Shown here one piece after another: positions 11,001 through 26,000 of a stretch of 64,000 nucleotides of DNA (positions within the stretch are counted from its first letter, which is position 1; each line of letters starts with the position of its first letter). The notes beneath the pieces were generated by a model that did not search any database, was not told the DNA's origin, and worked only from the letters and a program-made list of their open reading frames with translations. The DNA is from Numida meleagris (Eukaryota; Chordata; Aves; Galliformes; Numididae), in NCBI RefSeq assembly GCF_002078875.1, contig NC_034411.1, positions 35,380,115-35,444,114 of the forward strand, given 5' to 3'. The translations under genes were made by a program, and so were the position numbers.

Positions 11001-14000
11001 AGATCCCAGAATGCAGCTTCTGGTTGCATTAGTGGCACTTGCTGAGGAACTTTGTGTGGAACTATTGGTTGCTTATGGTGTAGTTCATGAAGTATATTTG
11101 AAGTATATCTGATTTCATATTACATTTGCATTGACACTGAGGTGGAATTTCAGATGAGTGCATCGGTGTCAGAGAGGAAGTAAGTTTTGAGAGACCGTGA
11201 TTTATAATCATCTTCATTCATCAAAAAGTAATTTCTTGTGATCCCTGAGGTTAGCATAGCAATTTCTGCATTATTGCTATTAGCACTGTGCTTCAAGTGA
11301 GCCATGGAAAAGGCAGTCATTTCTTCACTCTACTAACTGATTATTCCCATATCATGCAATACCCAGGCAATGAAATTAGCTTACACAAAGTAAATAAAAT
11401 TGTGTAAGTATTTAAATGCTATTTAAAACTTAGATGTGAGTGTTCAAGTTTTGAACGTATTCACAAAACTTAGTTTGGAAGCCTAAACAAGAAAAGTGTT
11501 GGGTTTTTTTTTTTTTGTTTGTTTTTTTAAATTTATCTTACACTGTAGTCTCACAGCTGTGAAGTACTGTGCATTGCTTAGTGTAAGTAACTATTTATTT
11601 GTTCCCATCTTCTTGGTAATATTTTTCAGCATTTTCTTCTAGTGTAGTCTGTGCAAAGGGAAAATACTTAAGGCAGACTTGGTAAGTTGTGAGAATCACC
11701 TTGAACTAACAGGTTATTAATTTAATTATAATTCAATAGCGAGAATATGAACAAGGTATGATTAAAATCAGAAATGCATAAGGCTTAGAAACTTCAAAGC
11801 TGTAATTTCCTTATTGTAGCTTAGGTGATATTTTACCCTCATGAACATGGACAAGTACTTTAACATCAGAAATATGTTATATATATATTTGTGCATATAT
11901 GTGTATTTATACACACATGCACATCTATAAAAATATTCAACTCTTACAGAATTGTGTGACTTAAGATTTATTTATTTTTATTTGCATTTTTATCCACTCT
12001 GGGTTGTTTTTAAGTGTGGAAGTGAATGGGTGACCAGGGTAATTATGGGAGAATGCATACAAGTCTTGTCAGCTGGAGAGAAGTGGAATAATTCACTAAT
12101 TTTAGCTTTCTTCACTTCTGCAGTTGCATTTCTTTATTATTATTTTTATTTGTTTTTCTTCCATATTGGTTTATGCTTGCCAGTCATCAGTTACACTTTT
12201 AACAATGTCTTCGCAAAAGATTTTGAGGGGACAGGAGAGGGAGGGTTGATTTTTTTTTTTTTAAATCAATCGAATGACTGATCAGATTAGGGAGATTTAA
12301 AGTTAAGTATTTCCTAGCAGTGCGTTGTTAAAAGTTGAGGTTATATGACAAACGTTTTGTTTTTTTCCATGTTACAATCGTGTTGTGTTTAAACTGGTCT
12401 TCAAAGAATGATCCAGTTTACACCTTTCATAGACTCTAGAATTAACAAATGTTAATAAACTTGGAAAATATATTTTAAAAATATGTATTTTGGAGCCTCC
12501 TGGGGAAAGAGAGATGGCAAGCAAAGATAGGGAAGCTCCCTTCGTATGATTCCATTTGGCTGAGGAGAATACGGAGCAGAGCTATTTTGTGATGTGGTGG
12601 ATCAGAAGAAAGGAAAAAGCAACTGCAGAGAAAGTAGTTCTGTAGTTCAGAGCTCTTCAAATAGTAATTAGTCACGTGAACCTTCAGATGAGAAGCTGAA
12701 CGTATTTGTATAGTGCTATCATATGTTCGTTTTTCCAAATGGCAAGCTTTTCTTGTTTAAATTTGAGGATTTAAAGTAATGGTCAGAAATTTTAGGTTTG
12801 TAACAGCTTAATCTGAGCAAGCTGCAAGGCTGCTGGATAATCAGAGGTCTTGCTGAAGTTCTTTGCAAGTAGATAAACTGAAATATAAATTAAGGGTGTC
12901 CTGGACATCTGTTTTACTGTGTCTACATGGGACATCTGTGCAGTGTTTTCACAGTATTTCTAGTGCATCCTGAGTTGGACTTAACTGTGTTGTGCACATC
13001 TCTGCCTGGGAATCCTAGGAAGAAATCAAGGATACTCTCTTGAGATTGCTTTCTACCATCTTCCTCTCTAAAGGCATGTTATTAAGAGCTTCAGTTAAGA
13101 ATTTCCTTTTGTATTTCTGTGAATGCACTTTCTGTTCAGAAAAGCAGACTCCTCGTAACTCAGTTACCGTCAAAAACTGGAACATCATCTGAAAGGCTGC
13201 AGGCTGGGCTCTACTGCTCTGTTAGTACTTGTAGAGAAGAATGTAACACTGTCTTTATTACTAGGATCAGTCAAGATCTGGCTCTCATCGCACGGGAAAT
13301 CAACGATGTAGCAGGAGAAATAGATTCAGTGACTTCATCAGGCACTGCCCCCAGTACCACAGTAAGCACTGCTGCCACCACCCCTGGCTCTGCCATAGAC
13401 ACTAGAGAAGAGGTAGGAGATCTTCATGGAGAAATGCATAAGGTTCTTTCTTTTCTTTATTTCTTTTGCTTTTAGCATTTTGCATAGCCTTTTTTAGTTA
13501 TTTCCACCCAACCTGTATGCATGATCTCTACATTTGTTTTTAATTTAAAGTTCTTTTACGTTCTGATAAACTACCCAGAAATAATTCTGTTAATGCAGAT
13601 TGTAAAAAATACCACACAAGTGCATACTATCTGTCTGTCTCTTTTTTTCCACAAAGCATAGGACAGGATGGTTATTTGTTTCTTGCTTATCCTTAGCCTT
13701 AGATACTGTAGGGTAGTATCTAAGTGCATTTAAAAGTACTAGTACGTATGAAGGAATATATATCTATACATTTAATACTTTATATAGCTATTAAAAAAAA
13801 TCCCCTTTTCACAGGTAACATTGAAGTTTCTTCTTCTGAAAACCGAAATGCTTAGGCACCATCAGCTAACAATAACTTCATATTTTCTTTCCCAATAACA
13901 TCATAAAAACTGCCTTGAAATAAGTTTGCGTTGTGCTTGTATTAATTCTTATTTTCTTTGACCAAATCTGTTGTGCTGTTGCTTGAATATATTGACTAAC

Positions 14001-17000
14001 TTGTTCTAGTAACCATCTCAGTTCTAATGCTGGTAAACATGTTAATCTAAACTTAAATCATCACTTTCTTCCATATTACAATTCACCCTAATGTTTACTG
14101 CATTTTTTTCTTCATTGTACTCCTTTCAAAATGTATTTATTCATTTTTGTGTATGTAAAGTTTGGTTAATAGATTAGTTGACTGTGTTTAGTATAATGCT
14201 GTCTTTTTCTGTGGAAAAAAAGATATAAACAGTGACAAGAAACCTGTGAGTTGTGTGCTCGGAAAAATTGTAACTACATTCACACAGATTTTATCTTTAA
14301 ATCGTATAGATTGATAGCTAAACTTCAGCAAGTAGTGCTCATTTTCTCAGATGTAGTCAGATTGCTCTGATTTTTATACCACTGTTTATTTTCTTTAAAA
14401 AATGCTGTACAGTTGTACATACTACTGCAGGTGGCAGTATTTCCTTTAAGCAGGCATGGGTATTTCTGTAACTCTATGACTAATTGGGAAAAATCTAAAT
14501 TTGGTTGCACTGTACTTAATTTCAGATATATATCCCGTACCAGTTTGTAGGTAATTATCCAAGTTACTTGTGTGTAAGTGAAATTTCTATGGGGTAACCT
14601 TATTTCTGTTGCCATGTAGATCTGCTGTTTGAAAAAAAGACATTCATTTTAACAAGGTATTGCTATATAGGTGAGGCATCACCCTATGCTACAGAAAACA
14701 ACAAAGTGACTTTTATTTGATAAGCTTCTTCTAAGCCGTTTGAAAAGGAAAAAGGATTAGTCTCATTTTACACATATCCAGTTGGTTTCATAAACTGCAT
14801 TTTTCTTTTACTCTCCAGTTGGTTGACCGAGTATTTGACGAAAGTCTCAACTTTAGAAAAATCCCTCCACTGGTGCATGCCAAACCACCAGAGGGGAACG
14901 GTCGGCCTAATGATGCTAGACCTCAGCTACCAGATGCCACGGATCCCCCAACAATTACCCGAAGAAGGACTTGGAGCAGAGATGAAGTGAGTACAAAAGA
15001 AATTTCTCTAAAGTAATGTTTCTATTTTAGTTTTTCATAATCATCTCTCTGCTTAGCATTCTACACTATCCTTTCTTTCCTACCTGTAGCAGGTAGCATT
15101 AATACTGGAAAAAAATCTTTGTTATTTAATTTGCAAAATGTTTTAATGTGATTGTATAAGATACTAATTAGAACACAAGTAATATTTTTTAAGGTTAAAA
15201 AAATGGAAAATGTATGGAATTTTTTGTTTATTTATTTAAATATTTAAAACTTACTTCAGGTTATGGGGGATAGTTTGCTGTTGTCCTCAGTCTTCCAGTT
15301 TTCTCGCAAGATAAGACAATCCATAGACAAAACAGCTGGCAAAATCAGGTGGGTTTTCTTTTTAAAGTTGTTATTGTTACTGAAAATGTTCTGCTCTCAT
15401 TGACATTCCTGCTAGTAGGAGATGTATGTAATTCAAATAGAGCAAATGTACTTACTAGCAGCTTGTGTTTTGAAAAAACAATGTTTGGGTTATGGTGGGA
15501 TTTTTTAATGTTCAAGGAAATTTCAAATTAATTGTTTTTCCATTATTGTTTGTGTGTGTTTCACATTATATGAAGATAAATGTCAGCAAAATTTTCATGG
15601 ACAGGATAATATAGAATCATAGAATCATTCTGGTTGGAAAAGATTTTCAAGATCATCAAGTCCAACCACAACCTAACCATACTATCCTAACTCTAACAAC
15701 CCACCACTAAATCATGTCCCTGAGCACCACATCCAAACAGTTTTTAAACACATTCAGGGATGGTGACTCAACCGCTTCCTTGGGGAGCCTGTTCCAGTGC
15801 TTAACAACCCTTTCTATAAAGAAGTTTTTCCTGATATCCAACCTAAACCTCCCCTGGCCCAACTTGAGGCCATTTCCCCTTGTCCTGTCACCTGTCACCA
15901 GTGAGAAGAGACCAGCCCCGCTCTCACTGCAATCACCTTTCAGGTATTTGAAGAGAGGTCTCCCCTCAGTCTCCTCTTCCCCAGACTAAACAGTCCCAGT
16001 TTCTTTAGTCTCTCCTCATAGGGCATGTTCTCCAAGCCCTTCACAAGCCGTGTTGCCCTTCTTTTGAGCTGCTCCAGCACCTCAGCATCCTTTCTGTACT
16101 GAGGTGCCCAAAACTGAACACAGTACTCAGGGTGGGGCCTCACCAGTGCCGAACACAGGTGCAGGATTACTTCCCTAGTCCTGTTCACCACACCATTCCT
16201 GATCCAACCTATTTCCAGCAGAACAGCTGTCCCAAAGCATGGAATTGGGTACAAAATCTGCATTACTTCTACACAAGCCTCATAAAACTCCCTTACTTTA
16301 AAAATAAGGTTAGAATGTTGCTGAATTGCATATTTGCCAAGCTGATATAGTGATCAACCATTTTAGGAAGAAAAACAGTTGGAGAGAGGAGAACAGTTTC
16401 ATTAAATCCTTCTGAAAAAGAACTTTAGAGACAACTAAAATAACAGATGATGACATCTGTTATTTTCAATTGCAAAGTCCTGCTTAGATAGCTAGATTCC
16501 TGCCAAAAATGTCATAGTATCTAACAGAAAGTCCAGACTTATCAAAAGTGATAACTTGTTTCTCTATCAACAGCTGCATTTAAATTCAGTTAGCGAGCAT
16601 ACAACCTTTTGGTGACCATCTTAGTTGACAAGAGGAAATGAAAATTCTAAATGCAAAGTTCAGTGTTGTTTAATTTACACGTTCTTCCTTCATGTCTTAT
16701 TGTAGCTAATAATTAAAAAATAGTGCATATTAAAAAGAAAAGTCACTTGGCTGAACTTCATGAAAAATTTTTAAATGTGAGATCATACTAGGTCTGTAAC
16801 TGATTGGTTTGTCCAGGAAGTGTCCCATACTGAAATCTTAAATGGGTGACCAATTAATCACTAAATCACAAATTTAATCCATTATAGTGTGATGAAATTA
16901 TTAAAAGCAGCAAAATGCTAACATATCTGTATGTTGTAATCTCATGGGAGTACTGAAAAAGACTTGACCATACAAATAAAGATTTTAAAAAAAGATTATA

Positions 17001-20000
17001 AATTCATTGAAATGGTTATCTGCCTTTTCTAGCACTACTGTTTCTAGTAGGAACAGTATCATTGAAGAATCACGTCTTTAAAAGAGCCCATTCTTATAAT
17101 TTCTATTCTGTTTATTTGCAAGTCTGTTCTATTTTCACCAGTGGTTACTGGTAACATTTGTGAGCATGTTATTTCCACCATCTCAGAAGATATTCCCAGA
17201 CTGACATTCTCTTTCCAAGTTTCCGTTTTGAGGCTGCAGGATTATAATACTGGAAAACACTGTTTGCTGCCTTTCACTCCTTGGTTTTCCCAAAACACAT
17301 GATTTTATGTATGATTTTATTTTTTATTTATTTAGATATCCTTAAGGAAAATACATAAATATTTTTGATATGTCAATTTCAGATGTAAATGAGTTTTTGA
17401 AATCTAGGTTTAAAATATAGTTACTCTCAAAAATTGTATCCTGGTTCTGTCCCCTCCCAGGCTCTTGTGTAGCCTTAGCTCTCTCACTGGCAGGATAGTA
17501 TAAGAAGCTGATAGAGTTCTGATTTCAGCTGGGACAGAACTGATTTCTTCATAGTGTCTGCTATGATGCTGTGTATTAGCTTTAGAAGAAAAACAGTGTT
17601 GATCAGACACCAGTGTTGTAGTTGTTGCTGAGCAGTGCTATGCAAATCCAAGGCTGTTTCAGCTTCTCGTGCTGTCTTGCTAGTAACGGGGCTGGGGGAG
17701 ATGTGCACAAGAAGCAGAGAGGGTACAGAACCAGGACAGCTGACCAAATTGATGTTCCATACCATATGACATCATGTGGAACTATGAAACAGAGGGTGGG
17801 TGGAGTTCACCGAGACGAGATGCCATTGCTTGGGGAGTGGTTGGTCATTGATCAGCAAGTGGTGAGCAATTGTGCTGTGTATCTCTTGTTTTGTAAATAT
17901 GTATATAATATATACATTATTGTCATTGCTGTTATTTCTCTTTTCCTATTTTTGTCTTGGCAAATAGTTTTTAGCTCAAGCTATGAGTTGATATTTAAAA
18001 AAAAATAATCAAAATGTTCTACTTTTTTTCCCCAATTCTCTCCCCCATCCCACTGGTAGTGGGGAGTGAGTGAATGGCTCTGTGGCTAAGCCGCCTGCCC
18101 AGATAAACCACAGCACTGTGTCAAATTAAGAATTTCTCTTTATTGTGCAGAACTTATTATAATTTCTGTAAAAATTCACAACTTATTCAATATTAATCTA
18201 CCTTTGAGTGCACTGTAGCATTTACTTTAATAGCTGATCTAAAAAAATTAGCAAATAAACACATGCAAATAGATACCTAAGCATGATCATTCTTTGAAAG
18301 TCTTTCTAAAAGGCATTAAAAATACTGCAAATAGAAACATTACAAAAATATTACATAAATTTTGTATTTAGCATAATTCTGTGGGAAAATTCAATGACAT
18401 CCATGAGGAACCCTGCTTACCAGTATATATTTTTTTCCTTTTAAAGCTGCATCACCGGAACAAGAATCTTTCTTACTGACTGACTTTTTTATGGTAGGCT
18501 TGTAGGATGATACGTATCTTAAAGTGCCTTAAAAGCAGTAGATAGTAGATGCTCTGCTCTTTTTTGTCATCCTGATTTTTGTTGATGGTTTTAAGTTTGT
18601 GATCTGTAAATATTTTTCCAGTACAGTTGTAGTTTATTTAACACAAACAACTGCAAATACAGTACAATGAATTAAGCTATGTTTGCAAATGCATTCTGAG
18701 AAACAGTATCATCTTATATTTTTTTGCTACACTTTCTGAGCTTAATGGATATGTCATTACTACATTGTAATTAATGCAATAATGATATGATCATTTATGA
18801 TAAGATACATATGAGGATATGTATGAACATTGTGTATATCACATCTTGTGAACATCTTATTTAAAGAGAACAGCATTACATATTTCCATAAAAATATGTA
18901 CATTGGAGAACTTTCCTTAGCATATTCCCCAAAGCTGAGATCAAAACTTCCTTTTCCTGCTACTCAGAATGGATTTGAATAAAATGACATTATCCATAAT
19001 GTCATTGTTATTTTGAATTAGAAAAACACACTAGTTGTAGAATTGTTTTTTAGTGAACATGTAAGGGAGCAATGAGCTATGTACATCCAAACAAAGCGAA
19101 GATAAATTCTGTAATAAGTTCAACAGACTGCTATACTTCTATTTATTTCGCTGGAGCTAAGCCGTTTAAAATTTCTGCCCAGAACAGATATGATGAGAAT
19201 CAATCAGGATTTGTCAAGCTAACAGTTGTGTACAATTACAGAGGATTTGACCCTGAAAGGAGATGAGAAAGTTTTAAAGATGCCAGAGCGCCTGACTGTG
19301 TTGTAAAAGTCCTCCCTCAAGTTTCTCTGTTCACCGATGTAAGCTTCTCTCACAAGCATGGAGACAGTATGGGGCAGTTACAGCAATTACAAATTCCACC
19401 ATATATACTGAAAAATGACATCCCTTCTGTCTGAGTCCAATTGGACAAATAAATGTTTCCTGCAAATGTGAATGATTCTTTCTGTAACATTTTAGTTGCA
19501 GTGGCTAGTTTTACTGAAAATAGCAGTTTCACTTTGGCTGAAATATTAAGAACATACGTATTTTCAGTCATTCTTGACAAGAAGATGTATCAGAAATTAT
19601 AATGAGCAGAAGTCAGTCATGACTGCATCTGAAATGCATCTGAGGAAAAGAAGAGAAAATATATATCTTTTTGCTTGACTAATTTCTTCCTCATTTCACT
19701 GGAGCTGCCATTTCCGTTTTCCAGTTTGTATGTAATGTTCTGACTTCTACTGAGTTCTGTCAGCACAAGGGCACCCATTGCACACTCACAGCTGTGGGCG
19801 CCATGGCGGCTGAGGGGAGAGGCATCAGCCTGCCACCAGCCTGCCTGGCCTGGGGCTCACGGCATCACCTGCTGCCCAGAGCTCTACAGCAGGTTTCTGA
19901 GCACTAAGTTTACAGTCCTAGGACACACGTAGGTGGTCTGAGAGCCGAGTGACCTCTCAGGCAGCACCGCATACCAGCCCAGCTCTGTGTGAGAAGTGCC

Positions 20001-23000
20001 CTTCGACTGACGGAAAACTGTGACAAAAGGGGAACACAGCTTGTCGGTGTTCTGGTGGGCTGCCTTAGGCAAAAGGAAGATGAGAAAAAGGAGTCAGGGG
20101 ATGACTGCTCTTTCAAAGCTAATTCTGTGAACCTGCACTCAATTTCTGTGAGCCTGCCTCTGCAGTAAGGAGATAAGATTAGAAAGTGAGGCTTTGGAAG
20201 AGGCTTGTTCTTCGTCACAGGGAGTGAGGGCAACATTCTTCACATGGTGAGTTTGTGAGAACACTGCTGGTCCTGTGTGGAGCCAGCAGAGTCCATGCTG
20301 ATAGTCTCTGATTCTCTGATCATTCCTACCTTATATTAAGATGCAGGATTGAGAGAAGCTTTCAAAGCTGTATTCCTTGGCTAAATTCTCTCAGAACTGG
20401 TGAAGCTGTTTTTATTTTTTTTCCAGGTCCTAGTATAGAGTTCAACTTGAAACAGATTCACGTGCCCAATTCTTTCCTTTCATGAAACCCCCTCTATAGA
20501 TCTGTTTTTCTTCAGGATAAGGTCATAGCTTGGCTGTGGCTAAGCTCCTTTTTGTAATTTACTTTTATTCATTGCTGTGTTTAATCAGTTTTGTTTTTAC
20601 CCACTAGTATACACAAAATGACATTGTAATGGAAAATTCTGTGGCATTCTTGCCATGTATCTTACATCCAGTTCTTTGCTAATGAATTACTCCGGTGATT
20701 TCTCAGGAAGCAGATACAGGGTTTTTTTTGCTTTTCTATCTTTATATAACATTTAAAAGAGTTTGCAGGAATTTTTGGAGACTATGAAGTGATGAGATGT
20801 AAGTATGCATTTCAGTGATGAGACGTTCAGAGTTTTATCTGTGCTGTACAATGCAAATGCTGTATTATTGGATTGCCTTACAGCAAGCAGGTAAGAACCT
20901 GTGCAGTGAAGCAAAATCTAGGCAAGGCAGTCTGCTCAGTGCAAGCACCACTCATCTGTCTCTGCAGTTGTCTGTGCATCCTGCAATACGCAGCAAAAGA
21001 AGAACAGGGACAGAGCACAACCAAATAAGAAAGGTTAGGCAGATTTGCCACAGAAAGTAAGACTGGGAAAGGCAAGAGCAGAAGCAGGCAGTCATTTATA
21101 AAATACATTCTCTTAATATAAAGAGTATGGATGAAAAGAGGAAGAGCCAAGGAGACAGAGATGATACTCAATGAAGTTAACATGTATTAAATGCAGAATT
21201 GAAAAAAAAAATGTTGAAAAAATAAAATAGGCTTCCTAAAATTATATCAAAAACAAATTGACCAGTCTACCTTATAGTGGGAATAATATTTAAATAAATT
21301 TTAAGGATTTTTGCTATTTTTTAAATAAAATAACTTCTGAAATGTTAAATTTTTAGATTGTTAGAGAGGTAATATCATCTCTAAAAGACAGGAAGGTTGA
21401 AAGCACCACATTCATAAAGGCATTAATCACATATATGAATATGGAGTGTTTTAGTCTAATGTGAACAAGGTAAATGGGAAAGCAAGCAATGTCACTATAA
21501 TTTCTGTATTTTTCTACATATGCTATATAAAGCCTCTGAGATGCAAAGCATCATGATTTTCCACCTTAAAAAGTTATTTCCTCAGAGTCCTACCCATAGC
21601 AATAACATCTTAAAAATGTACTCATGTTATGGTTTTAAAATGGTTTTCTTGTTTGCTTAGCAGTCTTAGTGCAGCTATCTTTATTGTTATAAGCCTAAAA
21701 TAACATTAATGTTTGCTAGTTACATTTCCTGCTGGAGTTAATACCTAATTACAGCAATTAAAGAAGGAACAGATTTAGAATATACACAATATACATAATA
21801 TTATTATGGCGTCACTTAAAATAAGGAAAATAGAAAAAAAAGGAAAAAAAGTACCCTGACCTTTAATATCCACAGATTCCATGTTTTCAATAGTGTAATT
21901 ATACACAATTTAAATGATTTTTATTATACAGTGATTTCACCAACAATTATTTGTCACAGCAGGGAAGCAAAGCATAAACAAACAAGCAAAAAACTTTCTG
22001 GTAATCTTATAATAGGCTTTGGAATTTTACATATAATAGAAATGACTTCTCTAAACATGTAATACAGCAATACTTGTATTATTAAGCCATGCATATTCAA
22101 TTGGTCCAGTGGGAGTTTTCCATCATTTGAAAAAATGATATCCTGTGGGATGTATTTTTAATTTCCAAAAGTGTTTTATTTGTCACCAAATCAATAAAAA
22201 AATACAAATATTGAAGTTGAATTTATTTACGAGTGTTAACCTCTCGTGTATGTTGCAGTTATTGCAAAATACAAAGTTAACAGGGAATTCTGCTATAAAA
22301 TAGTTGGATTAAGAAGTAAATAAATCTCAGTGCTGAAGGAAAGAATGAACAGTAACTTTTCAACACCATAAGCAAATATTTAGCTACACAATTGGCATTT
22401 TATTGTAAATATGAATGATATTGCTGAACCTTTGTATGCTGCCCTGAAAATTCAAACTTGGGTTTCTGTCTGATTTCACTATTTCAGATTTCAGTTTTAT
22501 TCAGTGCTCCCTACATTGCTTTCTTGTATCTTGTGTCTAATCTTTATGTTTTAGTTAGTTTACTTCTAAACATCCTATTCTTGTGTTTCCTTCTTTTAGA
22601 ATATTATTTAAGGACAAAGACAGAAATTGGGATGAAATTGAAAACAAGTTACGAGCAGAAAGTGAAGTTCCTATTGTGAAAACGTCGAGTATGGTATGAA
22701 TAGTTATTTTTTCTGGGGTAGAATGAGCCTTTTTCTCATCTAATTTCTAAATAATAAGAAGAAAATGCTATTTTCACTGATAATGCAAACACCTGTAAAA
22801 GCTTTTACTTTGCCAGTGTCTATTTCAATAAAGAACTTAATTTTTTTTAATGATTACTAAGACCTACTATCTTAGAAAGAACCACTCCTTAGTAACTGTT
22901 CTGAGGGATTTCTCAGATAAAGAATAATCTAAAAGGATACAAACTATATACAGACTCCATTGGGCACTATTATTTAAAAGAAGGTAATAACCATCAGTTT

Positions 23001-26000
23001 GATTGTTGGATTCTTTGAAATAAACTTGTTTTACAATTTTGATACTACTGTATCTACTGTTTTCTCACATTTAAAGAAATATTTATATTTTTTAAAAAAG
23101 GAATTAAAAGAATCTGTAGACATACTGTAATAAAAGCACTCTTCTACCCTAACCATGTTAATATTGTTCTGAAGTAATAACTGTAGAGAACCAACTACAA
23201 GTCAAGTTCATGTAGCATTCTGGCTGCACCTAGTCAGGGCCACTTCATAGCCAGACTGTGTGGCAGTGTGAGGGAATGGAGCATGTGTTGTTTCCCAGTA
23301 CCTTTTGGCATTTGAGGCTTTGGTGAGGAAAAAAAAAAAGGATGTAGACTTGTTGCATTTTGCTTTTTTTTTTTTTTTCCACAATGCATTAAAGCATCTC
23401 ACATTGTTTAAAAGTGTTTGATCTATGCAATCATTTTCAAGTGAATTGATGTTTGCTTTGACCTTGGGATGTTTATTTCCAGCTCAGATGTGGAATTTGC
23501 TTTAAGATAATGGCTTTGTAAAATCCATTATAATCCATTTCTTTGCCACCCACAAAAATTCTCAGTTTATGAAGACCCTGCTGATAGCTCTCCTCAGCAG
23601 TCAGATTAGCAGTATTCTCAGTGCAGGATCTTTCAACTGTAGGATATACATACTTATTAACTGCACCACGTTTCAGATCATACTGTAGCCTTTCTGACTG
23701 TGTTGCTGTGGTTATGTCTGTGTTAGCAAGCAGCACAGCTCAGAGGCACTCCAAGGCAAATGAGGACCCAGTGGTGGCACAGTGCAGGTTCTCACAACGG
23801 CCCAGTGATTGAAGACAAAATCTCAATGCAGTCATCTTACTGACTGTTCTGACTCACATCTGAACATGGTTATGAATCAGCTTGTCTGCCCCATTAATAT
23901 TGGGTTTATACTGTAACTTTCCTTTGAAAGTTTGCCTCATTTCTACACTACTGTGATGGTCAGTGCTTGAGAAAAAGTAGCGTAGGCAGATAAGTAAGGG
24001 GTAAAATGAGCCCTTGCTGATTTGGGCAATTGAATAGTCGGGAAGAACTCTCATTTCCAAGAGGGCCATCCTAAAGCACTGGGACCTGTGGTGCAAATGG
24101 CTCGCCCTCACCCAACAAGGGTGTTTTCAATGCAAGGAGTGATAACACAAATACCATATATCAGAATTCGGGGAGGGATCTTATTTGCTACTGACACACA
24201 GCTCAAATGTCTTTTTCTTTAATGAAATAAGTCCTCGAGCTTTAGAATGCCTGTTTCTTTCCTAGGAAATATCATCAATCTTACAGGAACTGAAACGAGT
24301 TGAGAAACAGCTCCAAGGTACAGATCCTTTTTCTCTTTTCTCTGTCATCATTGTTTGCTTCCAATTTCTTTATATATACATATAGCATGAAACAATTGAA
24401 AATGTCACATCTTATTGAAAGATGATCACAGTATGAGTTACGTACATTAATACCATATAATAACTGGCACATCTGGTTAAGAAAGATCACTGAATTAATT
24501 ATTTTAAAACAGAATAGTGATATCTTTTTATGTGGGTGAGAAAAGGCTTAACCTAAAATGAAATAGTCCAGAGAATCCCAAAATAATTATTTCTGAAACT
24601 TGCTTAATAAACACGTTTTTGTGGGTAAATTGTGAAGGGTGGGTGATGGAAAATCCTCCTGACATTAAGCTTTATAAAATAGTCTTTGTGCATCTGTAGT
24701 ACCCTCATGTGTAGAACAGTTCAATAGAAGGAATGCACTGGGGCCATAGTCTACAGGAAACCTCTTTTAAAAATTTTATTTAATACCATAAAATGAGAAT
24801 TTAGGATTAGTTCCTGACATCTTCTCTTCACATTACTGGATCCATTCTCTGTAATTGTGGAATCCACAGGCTATGAAATAGAACAGTTATTTCTTTGCTT
24901 TTCATTTTTCAAAGGCTTTTTTTCTGTGTAAAATGGAAAAAAAAAAAGCATTATGTTGTCAAAGTCTGCTGTTTAGGCATATACTGCATTTAACAAAAAC
25001 AATTTAAAAATTGAGAATATATTAGAAAGGAGGCACTGATCTCTTCTCCCTGGAAACTGATGACAGGACACACAGGAGTGGCATGAAGTTCTGCCAGGGG
25101 AGGTTCAGACTGGGCATTAGGAAAAATTTGTCTGCCATGGGAGTGGTCAAACACTGGAACAAGCTTCCTAGCAAGGCACTTGAATTAGGGTCCCATTGAG
25201 GCTGACTTACCAATTAGAATTCCCTTATCCTGAATCTTAGATGTTGTCTTACTAGCCTGTGGTCCTACTCCAGGCCCAGAGCATCCATTACCATTGTCAG
25301 CCTAAAAGTGCAATGATTTGAGGATCCTACCCCCGGCAACTCTAGTTTAAAGCCGTCCTGATCAAACTGGAAAGCTTGCTGCCAAAGATGGTATTCCCTT
25401 TGTCTGACAGATGAAGCCCATCCTCCCTCAGAAAACCAGATTTTTCAAAATTAGTTCCATGACATAAGTAGCCAAAGCCCTGTTCACAATACCGCTCCTT
25501 TAGCCATTTATTGCTTTTCTTAATTCTGTCAGTCCTTTCCCTCCCCATTCCCCTAACCTGAAGGATTGATGAGAGGACTGCCTGTGCTCCCGAGTTCTTC
25601 ACTGCTGCTTCCAGCTCCTTGTGGTCCCTCTGGATATTCTTCAAGTTGCTGACAGCTGTGTCAGTGGTGCCTACGTGAAACAGAAGCAGGGGGTAGTAGT
25701 CTGTGGGGCGTACACAGTCTGGCCGCCTCTCTGTCACATCTTCGGTGCAGGCCCCTGGCAAGCATCAGACCTCTCTAGATAGTGGGTCAGGGTGACACGG
25801 TGCCCCTGTACTCTAGTGGGATCGTTTGTAGGCTTTTACTCTAGACAGAGGTGCTAATATGTGAACAGAAAAAACGTTTTTTATCAGTGCAGAAAATAAT
25901 ATTTTTTTATGGTTTCTACCCCCTCCCTTTCATCTTCTCTTGACTGCTTAGCGATTAATGCTATGATTGACCCCGATGGCACCTTGGATGCTCTGAGCAA

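Larger units (their letters stand above)
15349..22599 (+). other. CEP170 intron (7.25 kb), repeat-rich
   Basis: Donor GTGGGT, acceptor TTTTAG. It contains a CR1 fragment, an ERV-type LTR and a CR1-tailed composite repeat, listed separately. The stretches 16216-17518, 18114-19789 and 20326-22599 are AT-rich with nothing recognised; a 64-codon ATG frame at 19072-19266 has no recognisable product. Confidence 0.85.
24318..25951 (+). other. CEP170 intron (1.6 kb), mostly repeat-derived
   Basis: Donor GTACAG, acceptor GCTTAG. The right two thirds consist of a CR1 3' fragment in + orientation and an ORF1-like fragment in minus orientation, listed separately. Confidence 0.85.
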
